Shown here piece by piece: positions 1 through 14,356 of a stretch of DNA of 64,000 nucleotides. The stretch spans positions 1,426,001 through 1,490,000 of the forward strand of contig JAMPIT010000583.1 of NCBI GenBank assembly GCA_026261815.1, written 5' to 3'. Position 1 is the stretch's first letter. The number at the start of each line of letters is the position of its first letter. The notes below the pieces were generated by a model that saw nothing but the letters and a program-made list of their open reading frames with translations, was not told where the DNA came from and did no database searches. A program made the position numbers and the translations under genes. This DNA comes from Monarcha castaneiventris obscurior (Eukaryota; Chordata; Aves; Passeriformes; Monarchidae).

Positions 1-2955
1 TTAAAATACAATTTGGGCTATTTTGCTTACTATACCAAATTAAAATTATATAAAGTAATAATTGGCCAAGAATTTGTCAAGCTCTTAAAATTTATATAAA
101 ACTTAAGGAACAATAATCTCTGTCCTCATACGTGGATGACAGGAGTTGTGTTCTTATCACTCTGCTGCAATAGGCAAAGCAGTAAAATTCTCAATAATAA
201 TCATAGACTAACAGCCATATTAATGTAAAATAAAAGTATTTTTCCTCATGTAAAATGCTATTAGCCATATTTGAAGGCATTATGTTCTGATATCATTTTT
301 CCATTTCACTAAATGACAGCCATTAAATGCAATGGCAACTGCATGACAGGGATATTTTTTATTACTTCAAAAGGAAGAAAAGGATTAAAATGAGTTTATT
401 CAAAAGTGCGATTTGTCAATTTTTTCTTATCAAGGGCTGTGTGGGACAGCTTTAAACCTAAACACTGTGATCTGACCTCCTATTTGAATAAGTTAATGTG
501 ATCCAGTGTTCTTAGAAAAGTGGTGAAACCTATCTTTTATATGCAGAAGTCCCAGGAGGAATTTATGCTTTTATACGGTCAGCTGCAAGGTGCCATTTCC
601 TTTTCATCATTCCTGCTTTTATCATATTGTACTTCTTGACAGCTTAGAGGTTCTTTTTAGAATCTGGTGGATGAGCAACTATATAGAGATTTTTTGTATG
701 AAGGATTTCTTTCCAGCCTCCAAGACTTTACAGTCAAACAGAATTCTGCTGCCAGAAATCCCTCTCTTATATCCAGGAGGGACTAATCACCATATTTGAT
801 AGAGCAAGCATCTTACCTAAACATCAAATAGAACTATAAATTACCACCTCCGAGCATTAAAGAAGGATTTTACACATATCAGGTTCTTGCATTATACATC
901 CCAGGAACAGTAGTGAAAATCATTTCATACGTGTACATCCACAGAGAGAGGTAACATCTAGCTGGACAAAATATGGTTCATTAGGAATTTCCTTGGAAGG
1001 ATTATCCTCCTCCCAGCAGCTGTCTCTCACTGGAGATCCTACACAGTACATAGCTGCCTTTTTTTAGTGTTCTCTGCACATATTCTCCCACTTGCTTACA
1101 CTAATTTGCATTTGAAAGCATTTATAAAAAAAGTTGTGGTGATTTAAAGACCAGTATATTAATAGGAAAAAATCAATCCAAAAGTATAAATTAATTTAGC
1201 ATCTTTTGTAAGCCACTATTTTAAAGCTCTGGCATTTCTTGGCTGACTTCCTGTAGAAGTTCATCCCTTCTAGGATAGAAAAATCTCAAGACTTCAAGAC
1301 AGGAACGCAAAGTTTTGCAGGCCAACATTCTCAGCTAACCTGGAGCAACTCTGACTTATACAAAACAAAGCCAATTTCTACTGGCTGCAAACATCATTCA
1401 GCTGAAAGCTCACAAATCAAATAATTACACAGATTAATATTGGAACTTCAATGTAAAAAGCAACCTGAGACAGAAACCTTGAAGTTTGAGTCTCTCAAAC
1501 TGAGATCTTCACAGTTATGTATAAAACTTTTTTTTTAAATGTAATAATTTTAACACTGCAAAATGCAAACTGTTCCATCTTTCAGTCTGTAGGCCAAGGA
1601 GGTATTTTGATGTAGAACCATACCAGCAAAAAGAATTACTCCAATTACCTCAAGTAATGAAAAACCAGTGTGCAGTAACACCAGAAATCCACAGGGGCCA
1701 TATCTTTACCCATTTCTTCTGTTACTGAACTGCTGTTACATATTCCAGAATTATGGTGTCAACGACAGACTGACTTTCCTTGAGCATCTTTGCTACTCAG
1801 TACACACAACTAATATTTTATACTCAAGTTCTACCAAAAAATATGGCCTATTTCTAACTCTGGGACAGACACGTGGTAGCTGGAAATAGTCCCAATGACT
1901 CCAGTTCTGCTTATCTGATTTGAAGCTGAGAACTGCACAATTCTTAAATTGTCCTATTAAAAATAGGGCAGAAAAGCAATGAGAACACAAGTGTTAAGAT
2001 ACATTGTTATCACACATCATAAATGATTCCTTTTCTCTGCTCCGAGTCTGCCTTGGTCCCACATGCAGAGTGACATTTCAAACAATGAATCCCTGAAGAG
2101 CACCATTCAAAGGGAAACACTTCCAGGCATTCCAGCCCTGCACTGCAACCCCATTTCTGTGTCTCTGTGGCTTTGCTATGAAAACCAGACGTGAAGAGGT
2201 CACAAAGACTGCCTTTGACTAGGGACTGGCAGAAGAAAGCTTTCAAGCACACTTATCTTGACTATTTATCTCAGTTCCTGACCGGCTGCAAACACCTGTT
2301 TACACAAAATCTGTTAACTTACTGAAGCACTCCTGACTAGCTCATACTGCTGGTTTCTTCCCCATTTGACATTTTTGATCTGAACACATGTGCTCTGTAG
2401 CCCTCATGTCCACAGCTCAGCAGCCAGTCTCAGGTGTAATGCTTGCAGTGACATGAAACAACATGATCAGATCGTTCAAGATAATGAAGAACATTATCTG
2501 AGCACACGGATTCTTTCCTGGCCAAAAGCAAACCACAAATTAGTGGAGACATTCAATTAAATACCTTATTGAACATTTAAATTAAAAGAAACTTAAAATA
2601 TACATTACCCTGACAAGAGATGGAGTAACTAATTGCTGAAAAATGGAGGGGAATTCCACAAAGACATCTTTTCCATTTAGGAATCTATTTAAAGTATTTT
2701 TCCCCAATGCACACTTTTCTTGTCCTTTATTCTGTACTTGAGCAAGCAAACTTTCTTGATCAGCTGGAGGGAAAGGGCAACTGCAAAGCTCCAAATGGAT
2801 TTCAAGGCTTGTGTTCCCACTAGTGAAGAGATGCCCAGGTTTGTGCACCTACACTGACAGGTGCACGATGCAGGTGTTCCTTAGGATTCCCTTGAGTGAT
2901 GCTGTCACCAAAAAGTCACAATATTTCATATATTGCTACACCACACATCATAAGG
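1..2955. other. AT-rich intergenic DNA, no gene seen
   Basis: I see no convincing exon, RNA gene or transposable element here. Open frames are short and unrelated to anything I recognise. The only structured spot is a short inverted repeat at 1483-1501, with 8-bp arms (AGTTTGAG/CTCAAACT) around 3 bases. Sequence at 2010-2260 is slightly richer in GC but has no coding signature. Confidence 0.6.
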
Positions 2956-3393
2956 TTGATCAGAGGGATGGAGCAGCTCTGCTGGCAGGAAAGGCTGCGA
3001 GAGCTGGCATTGTTCAGCCTGGGCAGGAGAAGCTTTGGGGTGACCTCAGTGTGGCCTTGCAGGGCCTGAAGGAGCTGCAGGAAAGATGGAGAGAGACAAT
3101 TGCCAAGGGCCCAGAGTGCCAGGAGCCAGGAAATGGCTTCCCAGTGCCAGAGGGCAGGGCTGGATGGGATATTGGGAATTGGGAATTGTTCCCTGGGAGG
3201 GTGGGCAGGCCCTGGCACAGGGTGCCCAGAGAAGCTGTGGCTGCCCCTGGATCCCTGGCAGTGCCCAAGGCCAGGTTGGACATTGGGGCTTGGAGCAGCC
3301 TGGGACAGTGGAAGGTGTCCCTGCCATGGCAGGGGTGGCACTGGATGGGCTTTAAGGTCCTCTCCAAGCCAAACCTCCTGGGATGCTGTGATT
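2956..3393 (+). mobile_element. CR1 LINE 3' fragment, 5'-truncated
   Basis: This is the songbird-type CR1 3' region. The successive blocks GGAGCAGCTCTGCTGGCAGG, CCCTGGGAGGGTGGGCAGG, GCCCCTGGATCCCTGGCAG and GGAAGGTGTCCCTGCC appear in the same order as in the copies at 36424, 53575 and 25062. It ends in a degenerate form of the CR1 3' tail and runs directly into a TG tract. The 5' end is truncated, as is usual for target-primed reverse transcription. Near 3170 a GGGAATT unit is doubled relative to the other copies in this window. Long open frames on both strands here are a by-product of GC-rich CR1 3' sequence, not genes. Confidence 0.93.
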
Positions 3394-3398
3394 ATAAA

Positions 3399-3413
3399 TG
3401 TGTGTGTGTGTGT
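3399..3413. repeat. (TG)n microsatellite at CR1 3' end
   Basis: Seven and a half TG units directly follow the CR1 tail. The position suggests the tract grew out of the 3' tail or target junction of the CR1 insertion. Confidence 0.85.
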
Positions 3414-6400
3414 AACATGCTTTACCATTATCAATATAATACATCTTAAACTACAAATTAGCCTTCCCATGCTAGGGAATTTCAGCAGTTCACTGGAAAT
3501 ACTGACATTTCCATAGCTGAAAAGTATTTATCTGTTACTGAAGTTTTTTTCTAAGTCTATGTTTGAGCAGTTACTGATCACTGTAGACATAATACAGGGG
3601 GTTTGGCACAGGTCATTGGCTTTGGTGTCAGAATCTATGCCAAAGATAAGCAGTTTGAGACAATTAATATGCCATGTACTTATTTATGACATAGGAAATG
3701 CACTAAGGTAGTTTCTGTAAATGTTTTTCAATATTATTAGAGTTGAAGGCAAAAGCTGTCAAGTGACTTAACAACAGAATGATGTTGACAGCAATCTTTA
3801 TGTCTATAAAATAATTTGAAAAATAAATCATCTTTTTTCCACCAGAGTAACCTTAATTATTATAACTGGTTAATTTATTTCACAAGAACACCCATTTTAC
3901 AAGTAAATGTGTGTCTTATTCTGAATTCTTTTATGAACAATCCCTATATATTGGTATATTTTCTATTTGAAGAAAGCAATCTTACTGAACAATAGTTACA
4001 TCAATTGCTTCATATTCATACTTACTTAAAAGATTCAGCACTTATAAAAAGCTCAGTTTTAATCAAGCAGCATCAAAATAGTCACACCTGTCAGGTTTGA
4101 TAGCTTTCCAATTCAAGTAAGATAAACTACCTACTCATTGATTAAATCATTTCTAGTCCCAGTTTGTGTGTGTTTGGACTTTGCAATTTGGAATGACAGC
4201 AGTTCAACCTGTCCAGAACTAATTGCTATAAATATACCAGATGTTGTAAAAATCTGGACTTATTCCTTGTAAGGGAGAATGAAGCAAATACCATAAGAAT
4301 GCAGGAATGAGTGGTTTAATGGTGTAAACTTTATTTCCAACATTATAGGTCAAACACATTCAGTAAAAATATGGACAATTTACTTCTCTTTTTGTTGATA
4401 TGTCGACCCTAACAGGACTAGGCTGGGCTATAAATTTCCAGGTTTGCTCAAAGGGCACCAGCTCGTGGTTAAAAATGAAGCCAGTGTGCACCTGAGCACA
4501 TTTGCACACATGTGGGGGCAGGTAGTAAGATTCTCCTGCTTTTGCTTCTTACTACAGCTAACAGCACATATCTTAAATGACACAAAATACGAACACTCCA
4601 CAGTCTTTAATATATCCCATCACAGCAAACACACTCAAGTCAGAATTAAAATTGAATTGACTCAACTGCTGCCGGAGTTGAAGCACTGTGACCTCAAGTC
4701 ATAAATAGACACACAGGAGTTGAGCATTGAACCAAATTTTGTTTCCCCTATAAGATTCGTCAGATAAAACCTCTCAAGAATGCATGAAAAGCAATGAAAT
4801 TTACGCAGTATATAACCAGATATTTCTAATGAAGAAGCAAGTTTTACAAGGAGTACTGCCATAACTTATCATGATTTCCTGAGTTCTTTTCAAGCACAGT
4901 GCACATACTATCTTGGCTTGGCACTAAATGCTGAGATATGAAGCTCATGCTAATCACCTGGTATGTTTCATGACTTTTTCTACTCATGTTTAAAGGTAAG
5001 AAAGGGCCAATTGCACAGGCAGGAGCTATATAGCATTAAAGAGCTGGTGGAAGTTCTGCTTTAGGTGAAATCATAATTAATTCAAGCCAACAGAATCAGT
5101 TTTGTTTCCCTTGTCTTCAGTTATCACATGATTAATTACCCAACTTACCAATATTTATACTTGAACATTCCTCCACTACTGTTATGGGTGCAAATCCAAG
5201 GATGAGAGCCAGAAACAACAAAATTCCTGTTTACATTAGGTTGTTGGCTCAAGCCAGACAACACAACTACAGACACCTGCAGGCCATGGTTTATTTTCGA
5301 GATGAGCTTCTTTTATCATAGTTATTAAATGCTTCCAAACACCAACCTGCTGCAGCTGTTATTTTTTGGAACACCCATATGTACATTCAAAATATTTGCC
5401 AACCATTATCATAGAATCTTTGCATCAGTTGCCTTTCAGAATCCAAACCCATATGATTGGCAAGACAAATATTCATTTAACTCTCACAGTTTAGCACTTC
5501 ACCAGATGCCTTAAACCCAGCACATTTCTTTACAATATTCAGGGTGTGTGTGTGTCCCCTTCAGATATTTTCCTGCATATATAAAGCACCAAATAACCTT
5601 CAACAGCGCCTTTCAAGCCCAGAGTTTCTTCAGAGCATAACATTAAAATTATTTTTTCCACAGAGAGAAAATTGCTTGTGAAAATAAAACCAAAGAACTC
5701 TTTAAAGCTAAATAGGCAGCTCATTGTTACTGCAGGGACAGAAAGCACAGTGTGGATATCTTTTTAAATGTATTCCTCCAGGATGCATGAAATACATCAG
5801 GTAATTTCAGAGCAAATCTGTCAAAGATCTAGATTTCACAGGACTACAAAATCTGGTCAGTAAGATCTCCGCTGAGACAACAAACACAAACAACAAAGCA
5901 GATTTGTAACTGATGCTGACCTGCATCTAAATTGGGTCACTCAAACTTACCAACAAAATCCTAATTTGAACATAAATACATCCAAACCCACATAATATAC
6001 AAAGCAAAGTTCAATAAGGAAGTGCCCTTCAAAAGCTTTTAGTGTTCCTAATTTAATTGCTGATACAAGCAGCATTTTTTTTTTCTGAGAATCTATAATC
6101 TACTCCATGCCTTAATATCTTAATATTTCTCCCCCAAACCACCAGTGAAGGTCTTCTAATAAAAGACATGGGAAAAAGGCTGATATTTTTGTTGTTTGGA
6201 GCAAAGAATTACAACAATAATGAATAAAATGAGAAGGACTGTAAGTAAAAGTCTTAAATGAAATATTACACATAAACAAGCTATTGGGTTTCTCTTTTTC
6301 ACTTTTTGGATCAAGTCCTCCAGTGTTTCCCTTACTGCTACTTTATGAAACAATTACAGGTATTAGCATTTCATTCTTCATAACTCTGCCTAAAATCAGA

Positions 6401-6854
6401 AATTACATGAACAACACTACTTAGAGTGAATAAATTTCTTGCATTGCAATTGTTTTACAACTGGCGTTGTCTGAAGGACAAGAGCAATAGGCAAAGCACC
6501 TTTGAATCGAGTGATTTTCAGTGTGCTTATGTTCTAAGTGAGGAGGAAATGCCTTTCACAAACATGTGGTAACTCATCCAAGCTCTTGTCTGACAGACAG
6601 GAAGAGTATATAACCATCAGACTGAAGGCATTTCTGTTACACCAGCTTGACAAAAATCACACAATATTACCTCTGTCACCAAATGCAAAGCATTCAGTCA
6701 CCAGTCTGTGAGATTTGGGAAGGTGACATCATGGAAGAAGGAGGTCAAGTACTTAGATACCTTCTGGGAACATCATCTATCATATGCTAACTTCCCTTAA
6801 AATCACAAACAGGGTATCCTACTGGGTTTCCTAAGCAGGGAATTTGGATGACAC
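3414..6854. other. AT-rich intergenic DNA, no gene seen
   Basis: No transposon, RNA gene or exon is recognised. A short TG tract lies at about 5542-5554. Open frames are all under 90 codons and have no protein-like composition. Confidence 0.6.
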
Positions 6855-6952
6855 TCTCAGGCACAGGGTAGGATTGTTGGAGTGTCTGTGCAGGGCCAGG
6901 AGTTGGCCTGGATGACCCTTGTGGGTCCCTTCCAATTTAAGATATTCTATAT
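6855..6952 (+). mobile_element. Short CR1 3' tail fragment, older subfamily
   Basis: The run GTGCAGGGCCAGGAGTTGG, then a CTGGATGACCCTTGTGGG-like block, TCCCTTCCAA and a GATATTCTAT end matches the last ~100 bases of a CR1 subfamily different from the one at 2956. The same tail type is seen at 27238 and 41431. Only the 3' end survives. Confidence 0.85.
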
Positions 6953-8064
6953 TTGAGGACAAGGGAAAAATGACATTTGAGATTCTGGGAAGTCGAGTGC
7001 TCAAAAAAGTATCCCCAGGCATATGCTGTCCTGAGGAGGATTTACTCTGCCAGGAATTCACAAGATGGTGCAAAGGACAAGTAAATGTTTCCTCTGTCAA
7101 GGGACAGGACCTGCAGTATAACAGACCTCAAACCCAAAAATATTATAAATGATTATTAAATCCAAATTATTTTCAGCATGAAAATCAAGATTATAATTTA
7201 GGGGTTTTTTTTAATATTTTATCCTAACAATTACTTCATTCCAGCATTGATCCACTGCTTCAATGACTGATTACAGAAATTAACCTCTTCACAAGATGCT
7301 CATGCAAAAATATTGTGGAGAAACCTGGCATTTTAAAAACTTATGACTAATTTTACTTTTCAGCTGAAGCATAATGTTAAGGCTGCCATCAAAGGCTAAG
7401 AACATATGTTATTTGATGTTTTCGATGAATCATGCTATGCACTAGATGTTCTGAAGTCTCATTTTTAAGAGGATCATCAGAGTGAAAGCTCTTAATACAC
7501 TGCTTTAGTCTGTCAAGATTCCTAATACCTCCAGCCAGACAGGCTGATACACCTCAAGGTAGCTCTTCTTCTCACACAATCCAGCCCACAGAGCACAGTA
7601 ATGAGTGAGTGAAGAACTGACAGCCATGAGGTGCCCCCTGCAAAATGTTCCTCTAAAGCCTGATTATCTCAGGGCCCAGGCACAGTTAATGATGTCGGTG
7701 CCACAGCACGGGGCCTCAGACAGCCCTCTGCAAGGTCACTCTGCAGCGCTTTGTTTGCCACCTCTGCCTTTGTTACTGCCTTTAAGCACAAATGCAATTA
7801 CTGCCCAGTGTGGCCAGGCTGCTGCAGTCCTCCAAAGGAAGCCACTAAACTGGAAATCACAAAGTGCAACAATCCTTGCACCTGCAAACACCCTGCACTT
7901 CTGGGGTGCTCTCTGAAAATTAAAATATCACTTCTAGCGTTACTATAAAAGCAAGGAATAAATACTTGAAGTAAACATCACTCAAAACTGCCCCTCCCCA
8001 AAAAGACTAAACCCTAATCCTAAGAATAAGAGTTTGCAGACTGACAGTCTAACAGCACTGTACT
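6953..8064. other. Intergenic DNA, no gene seen
   Basis: AT-rich up to about 7500. From 7600 to 7900 the GC content is higher and there is an open frame of about 100 codons on the + strand, but it has no recognisable domain and no convincing splice context. Confidence 0.5.
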
Positions 8065-8790
8065 GGGGTTTCTTGGGAAGGTTCTGGTACTAGCAGGGCT
8101 TCTGTGAGAAGCTGCTGGAAGCTTCCCCCCAGGTCTGGCAGAGCCAGTCCCAGGTGGCTCCAGGACACAAGGCTGGGCCCATCAGCAGCAGTGACAGCAC
8201 CTCTAGGTGACATTTACAAAGGGGGAAAACCCCTGCAGAACTGAGAACACAGAAGAGGAGCAGCTCTGCAGCCCCCCAGGGCAGGGCAGGAGGGGCAGGA
8301 GCTGCTCCAGGTGCTGCAGCTGAGGTTCCCCTGAGCCCCCAGGGTGCAGCCCAGGCAGAGGCAGCTGGGCCCCTGCAGCCCTGGGGTCCAGGATGGATCA
8401 GAGATCCCCGTGGAGTGGGGGCCCCACACTGGAGCAGGAGCTGCCTGACGGAGGCTGTGACCTCATGGGCATTCCATCCTGGAGCAGCTCCTAGCACAGC
8501 CCTGCAGGCCCATGGAGAGATGAGCCCACACAAGAGCAGGTTTATGACCCCAGGGGTGACCCATGCTGGGGCAGCCTGGTCCTGAAGGACTGTTCTCCAT
8601 GGCAAAGGGTCCTGCAGACCACAGGAAGGACTCACTCTGGAGAAGTTCCTGCAGGACTGTCTGCTGCTGGAGCAGGGAAAGGTCTCCTTTGCATGAGGAA
8701 GGAGCAGCAGGCATGTGATGGACTGACCATACTCCCCCTCTCCCTGCCCCATTGTACCACAGCTGGGTACAGAGAAGTGAGACACTGGGG
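8065..8790 (+). repeat. Decayed GC-rich avian interspersed repeat with internal periodicity
   Basis: This GC-rich block contains loosely repeated units of the form 'CCATGG...GACCCATGCTGG-GCAG' and 'TCCTGAAGGACTG / TCCTGCAGGACTG' at a period of very roughly 60 bases. It ends in a GAGGAAGGAGCAGCAG...TGATGGACTGACCATA stretch. From general familiarity this resembles a widespread avian repeat associated with ERVL-type elements, but I could not find LTR ends or a target duplication. The 231-codon and 121-codon minus-strand frames through it look like repeat sequence rather than protein. Family assignment is tentative. Confidence 0.5.
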
Positions 8791-10977
8791 GACTTCAGGC
8801 CCATCAGTGATCCAAGGCTCGTGTACATAAAAAAATTACCATTACAATAATTGATTTTTGAAAAGGGAGGAAAGAGAAGGAAGCAGCAATAGTGAGCAGA
8901 GAATTAGGACAGCAAAATCACTGAAATAGCTGCAGTGAGGAATGAGCAGTGGGACCTTACCAGGACAGCACACTCTGGACAACTGTTTCATGTCTGGTTC
9001 AGAGCCAATGCAGATTTTTCCACCCCCAAGTATTCAAGGAAAGAACTGATATTCAACAGAGCAAAGTCCTACATGTTCTTAGAAGCAGATGCAAACTCAA
9101 GAAGTGAGGGTAGGGAAGAAGAGAACTTAAGTGGATAACTATTTTATTTTGTTTTATTGTTATTTGGATTACATTCCTGTAGCACTTATTTAACATATTC
9201 AAAAACTTTTGGTGAATAACATCCTTAGTGATCACTTGTCTATCTAGCAGGTCCTATGCTCTCAAAGATTTATTCTGGCTGTCTAATAAGAGTGGTATGA
9301 ATGTTCTCAAAATTCACAAATACACAAACTTAGGTTCATTTCTCTTTTAATGGAGTTGCAGCACATTTTTCATTTAAGTCATATTTCTCCATATCAAAGG
9401 GTTTCAGAGCAAAACACACCCCAAACAAGTAGCCACAGCAGCCACTTGCTAGGATTGCAATCAGCACTAAACCAGTGTTTAACAATACCTGTACTTGCTG
9501 CCCCTGGGGCTATCAGTAAATAGCACCAGTGAAATATGTCAAAACTAAACCAGGAGAGATTTCAAAATATTTCTCAGAAGAAAAAATAAAACATAGATAG
9601 AAGTTCCACAAAAGAACTTGAAGCGATTTTGTTCAAACCATATTTCTTCTTCTAAGATGAAGGGAGAAGCCTGTAAAACCCTGGATGCAGAATCTCGCTA
9701 ATTGGATTACAAGTGTCAAAACAGCACAGGAAAGGAACAGCACAGAACCACTGTTTCAACTTTCACACGTGTTCCTATGCTCAGTGAAAGGATGAGGAAG
9801 TCTGCAGTCATGATGGCCCTGTGCACGTTTGAGACAAACTGCCAGACTGTGCTACCACCTAATGAAACTGTAAAACAGTCAGGGCAGAGGTCGTGTTTGG
9901 TCCCTGGCTGGTAGTGCAGCAAGGTCATTTTAAAAAGCAACATCAAAGCATTTATCTTGCTATTACTTACTTGGACACTGTCTTCCCCTACTTTATCCCT
10001 TTGAAGAAGCACTCTGTTAATTTTCAGGCACTCGTAGTCCCAGATTAAACTCACTTCCAATCTGTTTCTTCCCTTATGACACTTGAGAAAAGCGTGCATT
10101 TCCCTTCTGTGAGCGGTGGCAGCCAGCAATCTGCTGCCATGCCTGGTTAAGCACCAGAGCCCAGTGACCAGTGACTTAATTCTCAGCAAAGTATAACCAA
10201 AAGGCTTCTGAGCACTTGATTTAGAAGATGGTGAGGAGAATGTAACTTTTTGTTTTCTTATATAACTCCTACTCCTCTTCAGGGGTTAAACTCATTCCAT
10301 TTAAGTCCCATTTTTCATATTTCATGTAACATGCCCGCAAGTTTGAGAAAACTGCACAGCTGAGTCTGCTATGAGAAGGTACAAATACAACACAAAATAG
10401 AAAGGGCATGCAAGGGTTACATGGTTCAGATATGAGCATTTACAGCTTAAGGATCCAAAGGGGAAATGCCAGCATAAAAATCTAGAAAACACTTAAGGGG
10501 ATCACACAAGGTGTGAAGAAAACAGCATCCTTTATGTGTACTAACAATTATTTTAACTTTTAAATTGCATTTTTTTCAACTGAGAGTCTCTGCAGCAATA
10601 ACAGAAACAAATGACAAAGTGACTGAAAAAAGGAGAGATTTGTTTGTTCCTTCTTACAAAAAGGAAGCCCCAAAAATTAAGGTAGAACTCTTATGGTAAG
10701 TAAATGGCACCAAGGTACTACACATGTAGAAATAAACATTGAGCTGAGTCCCTCCACCAAGATGAGAACATGAGAAGGAATCACACAGCCAGACATTATT
10801 AAAAACATGTTTTGTATTGTATTATTTAGGTAATAATTGTTAGTCAGTCAAGGCACTTTTTGGTTAGTCAAAACATGAATCCAAGTTAAAACCAAACAAT
10901 CCTGTAATACTTAATAGAGAGAGCCATTAACATCCTAGAAGTAGAATTAATCCCCCTACAAATCACCTCGGAGCACC

Positions 10978-10995
10978 TGTGGTTTATAAGCCACA
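10978..10995. repeat. 18-base near-perfect hairpin
   Basis: TGTGGTTTATAAGCCACA folds on itself with a single G-T type mismatch in the arms. It has no flanking features of a known RNA gene; it may be chance. Confidence 0.5.
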
Positions 10996-13134
10996 GCCTC
11001 TGAAATAAAGTGGAACATGGGTAAAGGGATATTGCTGTAGATACTAAATTATTTGAAGTCTCAGTACATACAAAATATGGTATATTTATATATGCACACC
11101 AACTTATAGTGTCCTATTGGCACTGTAAGTAAGGTTCTTATGTTCACCAGAGGCTACTGCAGGGCCACCTCCACCAGAGTTTCTCAGTTTCTAAAACATG
11201 TTGTGATCAAGTGTGAGGAAACACAGTAATTTAGTCTCCACCTACCCAAAAAATTATTTCTTTTTAATGTCTATTTTTAAAATACAGACCTCTAACTGTC
11301 TCCATCTGCAGATTGCAGCATCACTGTGGTCCATGCACCATCAGAATTTACTTCTCGTATCACAAATATCCCAGCAAAACACACAAACTTGTAGTCATAA
11401 AAGCAAAATTCATGCGAAGCAGGACGTTGTACAAACTATGAACATAGCACAGAGTCAGAGTCTTCCCATATCAACAAGGTTGCTCAAGCTGGATATTCCC
11501 ACCTCAGATTTCTGAGAGCAGGAAGAACAGTATTTTGCCTATTTGTTCTGCAAAATAACTGAAGTCTGGTGTGCAAAGAGAATGAGAGAATGTCTAAATT
11601 CACCTGGTGTTAGACTAACAATTTGGAAAGCCTAATATTCCTGATCAATTAGTGTGGGTATAGAGGAATAATAATGAGGGACAACATGAAGGAATTAAAC
11701 ATCACCCTCACTCTTTCCAGCACTGAGGAAAAACACCATTTTAATGTAGAAATTCATACAAAAATGAATTTAAAAATGAAAACAAATTGAGGTAAAGAGA
11801 TTCTGTGAACTTTTCAAGTATTGACCAGCAAATGCTACAATTCTTAGTTACCAAAACATAAAATGCTCTTCCTTCTGGAGCTGTGTTTGCACTGCATACA
11901 AAGTTCGTTTGTCAGGAAAAATATACAATGATGTATTGAATGCAAACAAAACTTCACCATTAAAGGACATGACATTGTTTTAGAATATATGCCATTATGT
12001 GGATTTTTTAATGACACACCCAGTTGTGCATTACCCTGTGTGCACACACATAGAGACACAGCTTGCCTTTCTTTGCAATCCAGAATTACTGAATCACTAG
12101 AAAACAATCCCTGGGTTGGGTTTACTTGCAATTTAAGGAATTAGGGCTAAAAAAGCCAAAAGGAAATGTACTTTTAATTACTAACACCTAAAACTACCTG
12201 AAGTAGGTTACTTTGGTGAACTGAAGGAGTTGTGGGTTTGTACAAGTAGCTAATCTATAGTCCTAAAATCATTGATACCTTACTCCTTTACTACATATTA
12301 ATGCAGAGATAACAAAATGAAACATTTCTATTGCTCTCTATGTAAAAGACATCCCCCTCCCTTTAATAGGGCATAAAAAGCAATTAACCTTGAAGTGCAT
12401 GAACAAATTGTTGTATTTGAAACATAGACAAAAAATGTTTTCAGCTGGTAATATTTGGATAGATTTTTCAGTACTACAGATAAGGCTTGTTATAACAAAT
12501 TATTAAGATATTAGCATTTTTGAAAGGTGAAATAAAAAATATATAGTCAACAGGTATAGCTTCTAAGTGTCCATGTAGATTAGTGCACAGAATAAAGAGT
12601 GCATTTAAGTAAAAATAATAGTAATTGGTGTACTGAAATATCTTGTAAAAAGAGATTACGATTTCCTTGTTAAAGCCCCAAAATCTTGCATTAATTATCC
12701 ACCATCCACCTGCCTTTCATTGTACAAAACCAGCCTATGAACACGCTGCTGTAGAAATAATTTCCAGGTGTGTCCAAGATCCCTTAGTGCCAGGAGCTGC
12801 TTTCCCCACTGGGGTAGCAAAGCAAGGGCAGTGGTTGCTGCTCGCTTGCATCCACTGCCATGGCACAGCTTCACAACATGCTGGCACCCCACAGTGCAGG
12901 AAAGGTGCAAACCCCTGAGCAATTTCATCTTCCAGCTGTCAAATCACAAACCTCAGAGGCTGCAGATCCCTCTCCTTTTACATTCAAACCTTACACAAAG
13001 CAGCCACAATAACATTTTAAAGGTAAACCCCGTATTTCATCACAGTTATGGAATTTTCTCACCAGCACGTAGTCGGGCATTAAAATCACACTTCCATTGA
13101 CATCATAAGCACTCAAGCTCTCTGAGTGACACAG

Positions 13135-13248
13135 AATGACTCCTCTGGGGCTGTTAGCACACGGATGGAAGTCTGAGAGACACTTCATTGACACTGAAAC
13201 AGCTCCAGTGCCTGCAATGTGACGGTAATGACTCCTCTGGGGCTGTTA
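13135..13248 (+). repeat. 22-bp direct repeat, spacing 92 bases
   Basis: Identical 22-base copies lie at 13135-13156 and 13227-13248 (core GACTCCTCTGGGGCTGTTA). Flanking bases are only loosely similar, so this is either a decayed local duplication or a conserved motif pair. Confidence 0.75.
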
Positions 13249-14356
13249 CTGTGTCACTAGAAATAATATGAAACCCTTCCATTGATGTTACAAAAGCACT
13301 TACACTGCTATCAGAAGTAAAACCCCAGGAAGGCAGCGATAAAAAATGGAATTATTAAGCTAAAAAACCCCAAAAGCTCAAGTGCTGAAGGAAAACAAAT
13401 TTTCAGGAGACCTGTGTTTGTTTCAGCTTCACTGAAACACGTTCATACATAAAAATACTGCCAAAAAACCCAACAAACACATCCACCTCCTCACAGATAA
13501 GACATCAGCAGGCACAGATGAAAGGAGTGCCTAACACTGCCCCCAATCCTGAAACTATAACAAAGGTACTGGCCCTTTATGAATTGTACTTATAATAAAC
13601 TTTGCCTTTACAGTACTTCAGTGGCAATAAAAATGTTAATTAATGCTTCATAACCTCTCAAGAAAAGTAATGAACAGTTAGGAGTCAAAATCAGTGATAT
13701 TCAGTCCCTGGTATTTCATTATTTACTTGAACTATCTGGCAGATACTTGTTAAAAAATGTCCATTCTGCAGTCCTAACCTTCAAAAAATAATGCTCATGG
13801 AAGAGCTGCTAATGTATTGAATTTATTATCTGAGGTCACAAACTAATTATCAATCCATGTGTGATTTGTTGAAATAAAGTAACAAATCCAATTAGTTTTC
13901 CCCAGTTACACATAAATGACAACAATTTAGAATTATAATACTATTATAAACCATGAACAATGTGTAGCATTTTTGAAAAAAACAACTTCATGTTTTTCTC
14001 TTTACAACCACTTCATGGGTTCAATTTTTCTGTTCCAAAGGTCCCCTCAAATAGATTCTCCAAGAACTGCTTTTGTGTTTTGTACAGCATCACAGACCCA
14101 GTGCTGAGAGCCCACGTTCTATAACCTAGAAATCCACCAGGAAAAGTTTAGAAAAACTCACAACAGGCAACAAACACAAGCCAAAATAGCAGTTAATTAT
14201 AAATTAATTAAAAGCAACAGGAAGGTTATAGCACATACTTATGTTGGTATGATGCAATACTCAGAAGCCAACTTCCCCACGAGAAATAACTCCATTAAGA
14301 CAGACTTTTCCCTGCAGCAGAAACTCAAAAATTGAAAGAGGGGAGGAAAAAATCCT

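Noticed and set aside
2811..3449. 212-codon + frame
   Set aside because: Entirely within or flanking a CR1 3' fragment.
8090..8785. 231-codon minus frame, Cys/Ser/Pro-rich
   Set aside because: Lies in a decayed GC-rich interspersed repeat; no domain, no Kozak or splice support.
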